Source of the DNA: Halosolutus amylolyticus
Lineage (GTDB): Archaea; Halobacteriota; Halobacteria; Halobacteriales; Natrialbaceae
DNA: 64,000 bases
Assembly: GCF_023566055.1 (NCBI RefSeq)
Contig: NZ_JALIQP010000002.1
Span: 496,001 to 560,000 of the forward strand
Direction of reading: 5' to 3'
Positions within the stretch are counted from its first letter, which is position 1. Every line of letters starts with the position of its first letter. This document shows positions 38,186 through 45,982 of the stretch, piece by piece. Both the position numbers and the translations under genes were made by a program. Under the pieces are notes generated by a model. That model did not search any database. It was not told where the DNA came from and worked only from the letters and a program-made list of their open reading frames with translations.

Positions 38186-38716
38186 CTAGTTCGAGTCGAG
38201 CACGTCCGCGGCGGGCGTCCGACGACCACAGCTGGGACAGAACGCCCAGTCCGTTCGGAGTTCGTCGCCACACTCACAGAACGATCGCCGGGACGCTTTC
38301 TCCCCGCAGTTGGGGCAGTAGACGTGGTCTGCGTCGACGTCTTCGCCGCACTGACTGCACTGGTGGTCGCGATCGGCGGGCTCCGCGGGGACGCCGGTCG
38401 ACTGTGAGACAGTTGTATTACGATCCACGGCATCCCCGTCGAGCGTAATGGCGACGTTCACGTCCTGGGGTTCTCGTGGTGGGCGATCGCGGAGTCGTTC
38501 CGACAGGAGCGTGTCAACGCGATCGCGAATCAGGTCGTCGATTGGATCCGTCCCGTCTCGTCGAACCTTCTGGTCCGCGCCCTGGTCCCCGTCGCGCGGC
38601 TCCGCGCCCGTGAGATACGCACGCAGTGCCTCCCGCATCGCCTCGCTTTTCGAGGCGTCGAGTGCCTCTAGTTGCTCGACGAGTTCGTCGTCGGCACGGA
38701 ACGTGATCTTGCTCAT
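38186..38716 (-). CDS. cdrL: RHH plus double zinc-ribbon regulator CdrL
   Basis: 176 residues. The N-terminal ribbon-helix-helix domain (SKITFRADDELVEQLEALDA, KSEAMREALRAYL) is joined by an acidic linker to two C-terminal zinc ribbons (CSQCG ... CPNCG and CECGDE ... CPSCG, about residues 118-165). This matches the long RHH protein encoded next to cdrS in haloarchaea and reported to act on the cdrS-ftsZ2 promoter. Same strand as cdrS, 196 bp upstream; divergent from tRNA-Tyr. Confidence 0.85.
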   Translation of the reverse strand: MSKITFRADDELVEQLEALDASKSEAMREALRAYLTGAEPRDGDQGADQKVRRDGTDPIDDLIRDRVDTLLSERLRDRPPREPQDVNVAITLDGDAVDRNTTVSQSTGVPAEPADRDHQCSQCGEDVDADHVYCPNCGEKASRRSFCECGDELRTDWAFCPSCGRRTPAADVLDSN

Positions 38717-38846
38717 CGGCTGACTACCTCTCGTGTTAATACTTCACCTATATTAATCATTCTTCCGTTTACGGTTTGTTACACAGACTCACGCGTCGAT
38801 GAATGATAACCCTTATATTTGCACCGGCGACTACGTTTGAGTGCGA

Positions 38847-38920
38847 CCGCCCTTAGCTCAGACTGGTAGAGCAGTCGACTGTAGATCGACTTGTCCCCCG
38901 TTCAAATCGGGGAGGGCGGA
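38847..38920 (+). tRNA. tRNA-Tyr (GTA)
   Basis: 74-nt tRNA. The acceptor arms CCGCCCT (38847-38853) and AGGGCGG (38913-38919) pair with discriminator A at 38920. The C1-G72 pair is the archaeal tyrosine identity pair. The anticodon stem GTCGA/TCGAC encloses loop CTGTAGA with anticodon GTA at 38881-38883. The T arm contains GTTCAAAT. No intron and no encoded CCA. Confidence 0.97.
38899..38916 (+). repeat. Attachment-site-like repeat, copy within tRNA-Tyr
   Basis: CGTTCAAATCGGGGAGGG, the T-loop to acceptor part of tRNA-Tyr, is repeated exactly at 39013-39030. Such 3'-end duplications mark att sites of integrated elements. Confidence 0.65.
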
Positions 38921-39365
38921 TTTTCGGAGAAACTCCGACCGACACGATTTGAGCTTGTGAGTCGCAGCCCCGGAACGGCGCTTCGCGCCGCATGCCCGGA
39001 ACGTCACACAGCGTTCAAATCGGGGAGGGGACTTTTCGCGATTCCAACCGACGAGCGGAGCGAGTCGCTGGGATCACGAAAAGGAAGTCCCGGCACGATT
39101 CAGAGAGAGCCATTCTATAGTTGGGTGTCCGTTCGGGACCGAAGTGTGACATCTGCATCACCCGGCGGGACATCACGGAGGCGAACGCGTGACCGGCGGT
39201 TCGTGCCGACAGGTCGGCTGTACGACGTCGAGACTCGGACGGCGATAGTAGCGCAAGCGACGGGCGAGCAGGCTCGGCGCGCCGTGAACCCCTCGGGGTC
39301 AAGCCCCGAGGCACTCGCCTGCTCCGCCTGTGGAGATTGGGACGAGTCGGCGGCGAGCGCAACGC
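38921..39365. other. Gene-poor region behind tRNA-Tyr
   Basis: 445 bp with no convincing gene. Several frames stay open but have Arg/Ser-rich shadow composition and no start signals. It contains the duplicated tRNA 3' end and a small GGCGC-TTC-GCGCC hairpin near 38974-38988. Likely remnant of an integrated element. Confidence 0.5.
39013..39030 (+). repeat. Attachment-site-like repeat, downstream copy
   Basis: Exact 18-bp copy of the tRNA-Tyr 3' portion, 114 bp downstream of the original. Nothing recognisable as integrase or cargo lies between the copies, so this looks like the scar of an excised or degraded insertion. Confidence 0.6.
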
Positions 39366-39542
39366 TCACTGTGCAGACGGTGCTGGGAACCCTAACGGCC
39401 GGAAGTCTTCGCTGCCACAGCGGCATCCCTGCTTTGTGCCGATGGGACGGATGGTCCCATCCTTCCCCATCTCGGAAGCGAAGATGGACTGGCAGTTTTC
39501 ACACCTCGCAGCGAGTTTCTTCTGTCCGCTTGAGGTTGACAT
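39366..39542 (-). CDS. Small zinc-ribbon protein (58 aa)
   Basis: 58-residue protein, ATG 39542 to TGA 39366. C14-x2-C17 and C40-x-C42 form a four-cysteine zinc ribbon around GTIRPIGTKQGCRCGSEDF. The pattern CENC, then RPIG, then CRCG is one I recall from small haloarchaeal zinc-ribbon proteins of unknown function. It lies alone in an otherwise remnant-rich stretch behind tRNA-Tyr, suggesting either cargo of the former insertion or an old resident gene. Confidence 0.65.
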   Translation of the reverse strand: MSTSSGQKKLAARCENCQSIFASEMGKDGTIRPIGTKQGCRCGSEDFRPLGFPAPSAQ

Positions 39543-39911
39543 CGCAACTGTTCCAGGGCGGCGTATCGTAATCACAGTGGCTCCAAATTCTGTTGGATCA
39601 GAAGCCAGATAGTCGAACACTGATACTCCGGTAGACACCCTTTCTGGCCACGAGGACGGAGAGTTGCGATGACCCGGCCCGTCGAATCCGGCGAGAGCGA
39701 GCGTTGCGGTGATCGCGGCGACGCGGAAGGCGAGCGACGGTCGAGCACGCCGACTGGTCGCCAGAACATCGATGTCCACGTCCTTGTCACTCGACTGGCC
39801 CCGGTTCGGAGAACTGATAGCTCCCGTCGAGGACTCTTCGCGTGGTTGGTAAAACCGGACGCCGTAGATCCGAGTGGCGTTTCGCCGTCGTTCCGCTCGA
39901 CGGACCGATAG

Positions 39912-39992
39912 ATGATTTGTAGAGGTGACCACTTCGTGCCGGAAGAAGCACCAGAGCAGACGCTGGAAGAACTCCGCGCATTTCTCTGGTAG
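39912..39992 (+). pseudogene. C-terminal remnant resembling an alpha/beta hydrolase
   Basis: A 26-codon open stretch ends GDHFVPEEAPEQTLEELRAF and then W plus stop. This closely resembles the C-terminal GHFVPEEAPEE-type end of alpha/beta hydrolases (catalytic His region). A stop codon precedes it directly and no matching upstream part is seen, so it is at best a leftover. Its TAG stop is provided by the palindromic element that follows. Confidence 0.4.
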
Positions 39993-40063
39993 CCACTGAT
40001 GATCAGTGCTACCCGATCGCACGAAGACCGTACGATCGGTGTGCAAACAGTTTCAGTGACTAC
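39989..40063. repeat. Palindromic element, family 2, copy 2
   Basis: 75 bp from GTAGCCACTGATGATCAGTG through ACCCGATCGCAC, then GTACGATCGGTG through TTTCAGTGACTAC. Imperfect inverted arms of about 35 bp. Shares arms with 32240-32366. Confidence 0.7.
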
Positions 40064-40147
40064 GATATCCGCGCGACCTCGAGTCGAACGCGATTTCAGT
40101 CGAATAGCCGTCACGACCGGGTTCGTCTCACGATCGTCGGACGGATG

Positions 40148-40155
40148 CTTATTTA
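40148..40155 (+). promoter_or_regulatory. TATA box of bat-type regulator
   Basis: CTTATTTA centred about 33 bp upstream of the GTG at 40185. This spacing places transcription start at or a few bases before the GTG, supporting a leaderless message and this start codon. Confidence 0.55.
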
Positions 40156-40184
40156 TCGCCGCCCGGCGTCCGGTAACACATACC

Positions 40185-40910
40185 GTGACTCGCTTCCCGA
40201 GCATCGACGAACAGGTCGAGGGATCGCGTCTCCAACTCGACATCTGGCACCCGGACTGCTGGACACTGGAGGTCACCGCGGACACGCCGGGCGGGTTGCT
40301 CGGACACGGCGTGTACGCAATCGACGGCAAGGCGACCGGCCGGTTCACCGCCTACGGCCGATCGGTCGAGGACCTGGAGGTACTCGTCGACGCCGTCGAG
40401 GCATCGCCGTTGATCGACGACGTCTGGGAGGCCGACCAGCACTACGCAACCGACGTCGGTACGCCCGATCCCGAGAACGTCACCACTGGACTCGTCGTGC
40501 AGTACGAACTCACCAACAGCATCAACGACGCGCTCGTCTCGCGGGGGTTCATCCCCGACGAACCCGTCCGAATGACCGACGGCCGCGAGTACTGGACGGT
40601 CGTCACCCACGAGGACCGGGAGACGATCGCCGATCGGCTCGACGAGATCCGCGAGGAGAAGTCGGCCAGCGTCAGGATCGAATCGATGCGATCGCTCCAC
40701 AGCGGGCTGACGAACGGCGTGTTCCGGACCGACTGTCTCTCGGAGCGACAGCGCGAGGTGTTCGAACTCGCCCGCACCAGGCAGTACTACAGCTGGCCGC
40801 GCGAGGTGTCGGCGGCCGATCTCGCAGCGGAACTCGACATTTCGGAGGCGACCCTGCTCGAACACCTTCGGAAGGCCGAAGCGAAACTCCTCGACCCCGA
40901 GACGCGGTGA
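40185..40910 (+). CDS. Bacterio-opsin activator-like HTH_10 transcriptional regulator
   Basis: 241 residues from GTG 40185, a start supported by the TATA box spacing. N-terminal BAT-type sensor domain (about 1-170: LQLDIWHPDCWTLEVTADTP, HGVYAIDGKATGRFTAYG). C-terminal HTH_10 (LSERQREVFELARTRQYYSW, then ADLAAELDISEATLLEHLRK). The frame extends upstream across the palindromic repeat but without protein-like composition. It sits 82 bp ahead of the permease, M20 peptidase and racemase genes, and is their likely regulator (inferred). Confidence 0.88.
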   Translation: MTRFPSIDEQVEGSRLQLDIWHPDCWTLEVTADTPGGLLGHGVYAIDGKATGRFTAYGRSVEDLEVLVDAVEASPLIDDVWEADQHYATDVGTPDPENVTTGLVVQYELTNSINDALVSRGFIPDEPVRMTDGREYWTVVTHEDRETIADRLDEIREEKSASVRIESMRSLHSGLTNGVFRTDCLSERQREVFELARTRQYYSWPREVSAADLAAELDISEATLLEHLRKAEAKLLDPETR

Positions 40911-40992
40911 CCGTCGAGGGCGCTCTCCAGCCCCGGACCCTGTGTACCTAGGGTGGGTGTTCACCGCCGATCGACTCGTGGCATCAACTGCC

Positions 40993-42420
40993 ATGGTAAC
41001 AGATGCCACCGAATCGGATCGGAGCCTCGCTCGCGACATCGGCCCGCTCGGCGCGATCGCCACCGTCGTCGCGGGGACGCTCGGGGCCGGATTGTTCGTC
41101 ACGCTCGGGACGGCCAGTTCGACGACCGGACCGAGCGTCATCCTGATCATCGCGCTGTCGGGAGTGATCGCGATGGCGATCGCGATCAACTACAGCTGGC
41201 TCGCGACGATCTTCCCCGCGGCCGGGTCGACGTACTCGTACGTCACTAGGGTGTTCCGTAACCGCCTCGCGGGGTTCGTCGCGACGTGGTCGCTGTGGTT
41301 AGGGTATATGGCGGCCGTGTCCGTACTCGCACTCGGATTCGGCAGCTACCTGCAAGTGTTCTACCCCGCCGTCGACCCGCGCCTGGCCGGGATCGGCCTG
41401 ATAACCGTCCTGTTCCTCGTGAACATGCTCGGAGCCCGCCGGTACAGTATCTCGCAGAACGCGATCTTCCTCCTGCTGATGGTCTCGATACTGGTCCTGG
41501 TCGTCCCCGGGACGTTCACCGTCGAGGCCGGCAACTACACGCCGTTCTTCACGGGCGGATTCGACGGCGCGCTCGCCGCCGCCGTCCCGCTGTTCTACGC
41601 CTACATCGGGATCGCGGTCGCGGGCGAGATCGGAGCCGAGGTCAAGAACCCCTCGCGGAACCTGCCGCTCGCGATGGCCGGCGGGACGCTCATCCTGATC
41701 GTGCTGTACATGTGGACCGCCGCGGTCATCTACGGCGTCGTCGGGGACTACACCGTCCTCGCCAATTCGGACCGGCCGCTCTCGACCGCCGCCGAGACGT
41801 TCCTCTCGCTGAACGCGACCGCGATCGTCGGGTTCGGCGGGCTGCTGGCGACCGCCTCCAGCGTCCACGCCGTGATGGCCGCGGGGATCAAACTCCCCTA
41901 CTGCTGGGCCTGGGACGAGGTCTTCTCGACCCGGTTCTCGGAAGTCAACGAGCGCTGGCGAACCCCTCACTGGTCGCTGTTGACGCTGTTTGCGGTCTCG
42001 GTCGGACTGACCTTCTGGACCGCCGGACTGGACCAGGTTATCGCGATCGCGACGTTCAGCTACCTGATCGCCTACGGGGCGACGTCGTTCACCGCGATGT
42101 ACGCCTACCTCGAGCGGCCGGCCCTGCGCGAGGAAGCCGCCTTCGATCCCGGCCGGTGGATCTTCGTTCCGGGCCTGCTCGGACTCGGCGGCTGCGTCCT
42201 CCTGCTGTCACAGGCCTACCAGGGATCGATGACGATCTACGTCCCGTGGCTCGCGATCGGCCTCGCCGTCTTCGCCGTCTACTGGTACCTGGGCAAGCAG
42301 TCCGACACGGACGTCGACGCGATCCTCGACACGCTTCCCGGCGTCCCGACGGAGGAGTACAGCCCCGCGATCGTCGACGAACCGACGGTGTCCGACGACG
42401 GGACGCCCGCGGACGACTGA
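40993..42420 (+). CDS. APC-superfamily amino acid permease
   Basis: 475-residue transporter with about 12 transmembrane helices. The first helix has GPLGAIATVVAGTLGAGLFV, the substrate-site GAGLFV glycine loop of APC permeases. Later segments include AYIGIAVAGEIGAEVKNPSR, the conserved helix 6 / loop 6-7 region. ATG 40993 is preferred to an upstream GTG. A hydrophilic Asp/Glu-rich tail ends the protein. It leads a permease-deacylase-racemase cassette, suggesting import of amino acids or their acyl or D-forms. Confidence 0.88.
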   Translation: MVTDATESDRSLARDIGPLGAIATVVAGTLGAGLFVTLGTASSTTGPSVILIIALSGVIAMAIAINYSWLATIFPAAGSTYSYVTRVFRNRLAGFVATWSLWLGYMAAVSVLALGFGSYLQVFYPAVDPRLAGIGLITVLFLVNMLGARRYSISQNAIFLLLMVSILVLVVPGTFTVEAGNYTPFFTGGFDGALAAAVPLFYAYIGIAVAGEIGAEVKNPSRNLPLAMAGGTLILIVLYMWTAAVIYGVVGDYTVLANSDRPLSTAAETFLSLNATAIVGFGGLLATASSVHAVMAAGIKLPYCWAWDEVFSTRFSEVNERWRTPHWSLLTLFAVSVGLTFWTAGLDQVIAIATFSYLIAYGATSFTAMYAYLERPALREEAAFDPGRWIFVPGLLGLGGCVLLLSQAYQGSMTIYVPWLAIGLAVFAVYWYLGKQSDTDVDAILDTLPGVPTEEYSPAIVDEPTVSDDGTPADD

Positions 42421-42443
42421 CGCGACCGATTCTACACTCCATT

Positions 42444-43658
42444 ATGAGCGAACAAACGCACACGGACGCGGACGCGATCGAGTACGACGAGACGATCGAA
42501 CTGCTACAGGACCTGGTCAGGATACGGAGCCCGTACTTCGAGGAGGAGGCGATCGTCGAGTTCGTCTACGAGTGGCTCGACGACGCGGGGCTCGACCCGG
42601 AGTACCAGCCGGTGAGAGAACCCGACATCACCGGCTACGAGGGTGACAACGTCCTCGCCCGGCTCGAGGGCAGCGACCCCGACGCGCCGACGCTACTGCT
42701 GAACGCCCACGTCGACACGGTCCAGTTGGTCGAGGAGTGGGACGAGGATCCCCTCTCCGGGCGGGTGGAGGACGGGAAGTGCTACGGGCAGGGCGCCTGC
42801 GACATGAAAGGCGGGCTCGCGGCGGTGCTCGTCGCGTTCCGGGCGCTCGCGGACGCCGACCTCCGGGGCGACGTGATCCTCTCCGCCGTGGTCGACGAGG
42901 AAGGCCCGTACGGGCTGGGCGCGAACCAGCTCATCAGGGACGGCATCACCGACGAGTGTGACGCAGCGATCGTCACGGAGCCGGGGCCGATCCTCGCCCA
43001 GTCCGAACTGGAGAACCCGGCGCTGTTGCTCGGCGCGCGCGGGCGATTCCTCTACGACGTCACCGTCCGCGGGCACGCGGCCCACGGCTCACAGCCCGAG
43101 AAGGGGCGGAACGCGGTGGTCGACGCCGGCACGCTGGCCGGTGCGCTCGCGGAGATGGACGTCGGCACACACCCCAAGCTCGGCGACGGATCGGTCTGTC
43201 CGCTGTCGATCGAGGGCGGCGGGGAGACGCTCTCGGTCCCCGAGGCGTGTCGCCTGCTGGTCGATCGCCACGTCGTGATCGGCGAGGACGCTGAGTCGGT
43301 GCTGGCCGACGCCGAGCGCGTCGTCGCCGACCTCGACCTCGACTCGGACGTCGAGATCGGGTTCCGCGAGGCACCCGCGCCCGACGTCCGCTACGGCCCC
43401 TACGTCACCGACGAGGACCATCCGCTGGTCAGGTCCCTCACGGCGTCCGCCGAGTCGGTCACCGGCCAGGCGCCCGCGATCGGCTACTTCTCGAGCGTCG
43501 GCGACTTCAACTACTTCGGTCACCGCGCGGGGCTCCCGACGGTGATCGTCGGCCCCGACGGCGAGAACATCCACGGCGCGGGCGAGTTCGTCTACACCGA
43601 CGAGGTGGTCGACGTGGCTCGCATTCTCGTCGACGCGACGACCGCGTTCGCGGGGTGA
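42444..43658 (+). CDS. M20-family metallopeptidase (ArgE/DapE/CPG2-like)
   Basis: 404-residue zinc-dependent amidohydrolase. Metal and catalytic motifs: LLNAHVDTVQ (His, catalytic Asp), CYGQGACDMKGGLAAVL (bridging Asp), SAVVDEEGPYGLGA (catalytic and ligand Glu), IVTEPGP, and a C-terminal GENIHGAGEFV His. The dimerisation lid is inserted at about 190-300 (RGRFLYDVTVRGHAAHGSQ). Likely removes an acyl or aminoacyl group from an N-substituted amino acid. It follows the permease by 23 bp and precedes the racemase by three bases, so a joint pathway is probable. Confidence 0.9.
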   Translation: MSEQTHTDADAIEYDETIELLQDLVRIRSPYFEEEAIVEFVYEWLDDAGLDPEYQPVREPDITGYEGDNVLARLEGSDPDAPTLLLNAHVDTVQLVEEWDEDPLSGRVEDGKCYGQGACDMKGGLAAVLVAFRALADADLRGDVILSAVVDEEGPYGLGANQLIRDGITDECDAAIVTEPGPILAQSELENPALLLGARGRFLYDVTVRGHAAHGSQPEKGRNAVVDAGTLAGALAEMDVGTHPKLGDGSVCPLSIEGGGETLSVPEACRLLVDRHVVIGEDAESVLADAERVVADLDLDSDVEIGFREAPAPDVRYGPYVTDEDHPLVRSLTASAESVTGQAPAIGYFSSVGDFNYFGHRAGLPTVIVGPDGENIHGAGEFVYTDEVVDVARILVDATTAFAG

Positions 43659-43661
43659 GCC

Positions 43662-44747
43662 GTGACCGACGATCCCAGTCGGGATCGGCAGGATCACGCC
43701 CCGGTCCTGACGATTCGACCCGCGATCGTCGAGCGGAACTCGCGCCGGGTCGCCGATCGGTTCGACGGCGATCTCGTCGGCGTCACGAAGGGCGTCGGGG
43801 GCGATCCCCGGGTCGCCAGGGCGATGGTCGACGGCGGCGCGACCGCGATCGCGGATTCGCGGCTGGCCAACCTGCGACGGCTCGGCGATCGGGTCGACTG
43901 CGACCGCTACCTGCTCAGGCCGCCGATGCGTCACGAGATCGACGCCGTCGTCCGTAATGCGGAGGTCTCGTTCCAGTCCGAGCCGTCGGTGCTGCGAGCG
44001 ACCGCGGCCGCCGCGTCGCGACGGGGCGTCGATCACCGGATCGTGCTCGCGGTCGACGTCGGTGACCGACGCGAGGGAGTCCTGCTCGACGACCTCGCGT
44101 CGACGCTTTCGATCGCCGCGGGGATCGACGGAATCGAGGTCGCGGGGGTGGCCGCCCACACCGGATCGCTCAACGGCGTCGTTCCGACCGCGGAGTCGGT
44201 ATCGCGGTTCGTCAACTGCCTCGAGCGGGCCGAGGAGTCGATCAGTCGGCAGGTCCCGATCTGCTCCGCGGGGAGTTCCAACACCCTGGGGCTGTGTTTC
44301 GACGGCGACCTCCCGGAGCGGGTGACGCAGCTCCGGATCGGCGAGGCGATCCTGCTGGGGACGGATCCGACCACCGGCGAGCCACTGCCAGGGTTCGAGA
44401 CCGACGCCGTCGTCCTGTCCGCGGACGTGATCGAGTGCAAGGCCAAACCGTCCGCACCGACGGGGCCGACAGGTCGCGACGCCTTCGGGGAGTCGCCGAC
44501 GGTCGAGGATCGGGGCGTCCGGGACCGTGCGATCGTCGCGATGGGGCGCGTGGACGTCCCCGTCGAGGGACTGGCGCCGGTTCGGGAGGGCGTCGACGTC
44601 CTCGGAGCGAGCAGTGATCACGCGGTCCTCGACGTCACCGCAGTTCGGGAATCGATTCGACCGGGCGACAGCCTCACGTTCGAACTGGACTACGGTGCGC
44701 TCGCCCGCAGCGCGGCGTCGCCGTACGTTGCGACGGCCTACGAGTGA
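43662..44747 (+). CDS. PLP-dependent alanine/ornithine racemase-family protein
   Basis: 361-residue fold-type III PLP enzyme with GTG start three bases after the M20 stop. The PLP lysine is K43 in LVGVTKGVGGDP. Other pieces are AIADSRLANLRRLG, VLAVDVGDRREGVL, GVAAHTGSLNGVVP (His-containing strand) and ICSAGSSNTLGL. This pattern is that of the ornithine racemase / YhfX-like branch rather than biosynthetic alanine racemase. It probably interconverts L- and D-forms of the amino acid freed by the M20 enzyme; which one is unknown. Confidence 0.8.
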   Translation: MTDDPSRDRQDHAPVLTIRPAIVERNSRRVADRFDGDLVGVTKGVGGDPRVARAMVDGGATAIADSRLANLRRLGDRVDCDRYLLRPPMRHEIDAVVRNAEVSFQSEPSVLRATAAAASRRGVDHRIVLAVDVGDRREGVLLDDLASTLSIAAGIDGIEVAGVAAHTGSLNGVVPTAESVSRFVNCLERAEESISRQVPICSAGSSNTLGLCFDGDLPERVTQLRIGEAILLGTDPTTGEPLPGFETDAVVLSADVIECKAKPSAPTGPTGRDAFGESPTVEDRGVRDRAIVAMGRVDVPVEGLAPVREGVDVLGASSDHAVLDVTAVRESIRPGDSLTFELDYGALARSAASPYVATAYE

Positions 44748-44824
44748 TACGCTAGTTCGTCGCGACCGGTCCACACGCGTTCGCCGGCCGGCCGCTTTTG
44801 CACGCGCTCGTGATAGCACCGGGT

Positions 44825-45211
44825 ATGAGTGACGACACCCCGAGCCGTGATCGCGCACAGGATCGGGCCGAACAGCGCAAGTCCCGGCGGGCCGACACCA
44901 CGGAGTCGATCCTCGACGACGTGGAGCGACACCTCGGCGACGTGGAGTACCCGGTCAGGGGCGAGGAACTCGCCACGGAGTACGGCAACGAGCCGATCGA
45001 CATGCCGAACGAGACGGAGTCGCTGGGGAGCGTCTTCGATCGGCTGACGGACGAGCAGTTCGAGTCGGCCGAAGAGGTCCGGGAGGCCGTCTACGGCGAG
45101 ATCACCGGCGAAGCGGGCACTCGCGACGAGGCGAACCCCGAACGCGACCTGGAACGGCTGGACGAGGAGAAACAGGGATCGATGGCCGACAGCGGAAACG
45201 ACCAGTTCTAG
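44825..45211 (+). CDS. DUF5789-like small acidic protein
   Basis: 128-residue, highly charged protein. The recognisable core is VERHLGDVEYPVRGEELATE, then NETESLGSVFDRL and FESAEEVREAVYGEI, matching the DUF5789 small-domain pattern as I recall it. ATG 44825 chosen (ORF open a little further). The C-terminal 30 residues are disordered and acidic. Function unknown. It stands alone 143 bp upstream of the aIF2-beta gene. Confidence 0.7.
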   Translation: MSDDTPSRDRAQDRAEQRKSRRADTTESILDDVERHLGDVEYPVRGEELATEYGNEPIDMPNETESLGSVFDRLTDEQFESAEEVREAVYGEITGEAGTRDEANPERDLERLDEEKQGSMADSGNDQF

Positions 45212-45354
45212 GCCGGGTCCACCCCGGCGATCGGCCGTGGACTCGGGGCCGGGTTTCGATCCGAACCGCGCGTTGCGCTCCGTGCGCAGCCCGTACCCGA
45301 CGAGGGAGCGACGATAGCAGAACGGATTTACGTCGCGGGGCACTGCGTCCGTGT

Positions 45355-45966
45355 ATGGATTACGAATCGAGTCTCGACCGAGCGATGGACGAAGTCCCCG
45401 ACATCGGGGGCGACCAGGAGCGATTGCAGATCCCCGATCCGCAGGCACAGAAAGACGGTGCCTTCACGCGGTTTACGAACCTCGGCGACGTCGCCGACAC
45501 CCTCTCCCGGGAGGACGAACACCTCCACCGGTTCATCCAGCGCGAACTCGGGACCAGCGGCAAACTCGAGGACGGCCGCGCCCGGTACAACGGGTCGTTC
45601 TCCGAGAAGGACTTCGACGCGGCGATCGACGCCTACGTCGACGAGTACGTCCTCTGTTCGGAGTGTGGCCTGCCGGACACCCGCCTCGTCCGCGAGGACC
45701 GCACGCCGATGCTTCGCTGTGACGCCTGCGGTGCGTTCCGGCCGGTCACCAAGCGCTCGACCAGCAGCCAGCAACAGCAACAGCAGGAGGCCGTCGAGGA
45801 AGGCAAGACGTACACGGTCGAGATCACCGGCACCGGCCGCAAGGGCGACGGCGTCGCCGAGAAGGGCGAGTACACCATCTTCGTCCCCGGCGCCGAGGAA
45901 GGCGACGTGGTGGAAATCTACATCAAGAACATCTCCGGGAACCTCGCGTTCGCCCGACTCGCCTGA
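45355..45966 (+). CDS. aif2b: Translation initiation factor aIF2-beta with C-terminal TRAM domain
   Basis: 203 residues. Residues 1-135 are the standard archaeal aIF2-beta: N-terminal region, alpha-beta domain (EDEHLHRFIQRELGTSGKL, GRARYNGSFSEKDF) and zinc ribbon (CSECG ... CDACG). A Ser/Gln linker with six consecutive glutamines (about 142-147) joins an OB-like TRAM domain (KTYTVEITGTGRKGDGVAEK, then GNLAFARL). aIF2-beta aids initiator tRNA delivery; TRAM is an RNA-binding module, so the fusion may add rRNA or mRNA contacts. Confidence 0.95.
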   Translation: MDYESSLDRAMDEVPDIGGDQERLQIPDPQAQKDGAFTRFTNLGDVADTLSREDEHLHRFIQRELGTSGKLEDGRARYNGSFSEKDFDAAIDAYVDEYVLCSECGLPDTRLVREDRTPMLRCDACGAFRPVTKRSTSSQQQQQQEAVEEGKTYTVEITGTGRKGDGVAEKGEYTIFVPGAEEGDVVEIYIKNISGNLAFARLA

Positions 45967-45982
45967 TCGGCCGGCGCTCGAT

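Larger units (their letters stand above)
39543..40184. other. Gene-poor region before bat regulator
   Basis: 642 bp without an intact gene. It holds a C-terminal hydrolase-like remnant (39912-39992), a family 2 palindromic element (39989-40063) and the TATA box of the following regulator (about 40148-40155). Other open frames here have shadow-like composition. Confidence 0.5.

Noticed and set aside
38891-39571. 226-residue frame starting inside tRNA-Tyr
   Set aside because: Starts within the tRNA, is Ser/Arg-rich, and overlaps the better supported zinc-ribbon gene on the other strand.
44745-44762. Further family 1 repeat at TGATACG after the racemase stop, and TGATAC after the aIF1A stop (61175)
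   Set aside because: Only the first six or seven bases match; no inverted partner or CCGTATGA end follows.
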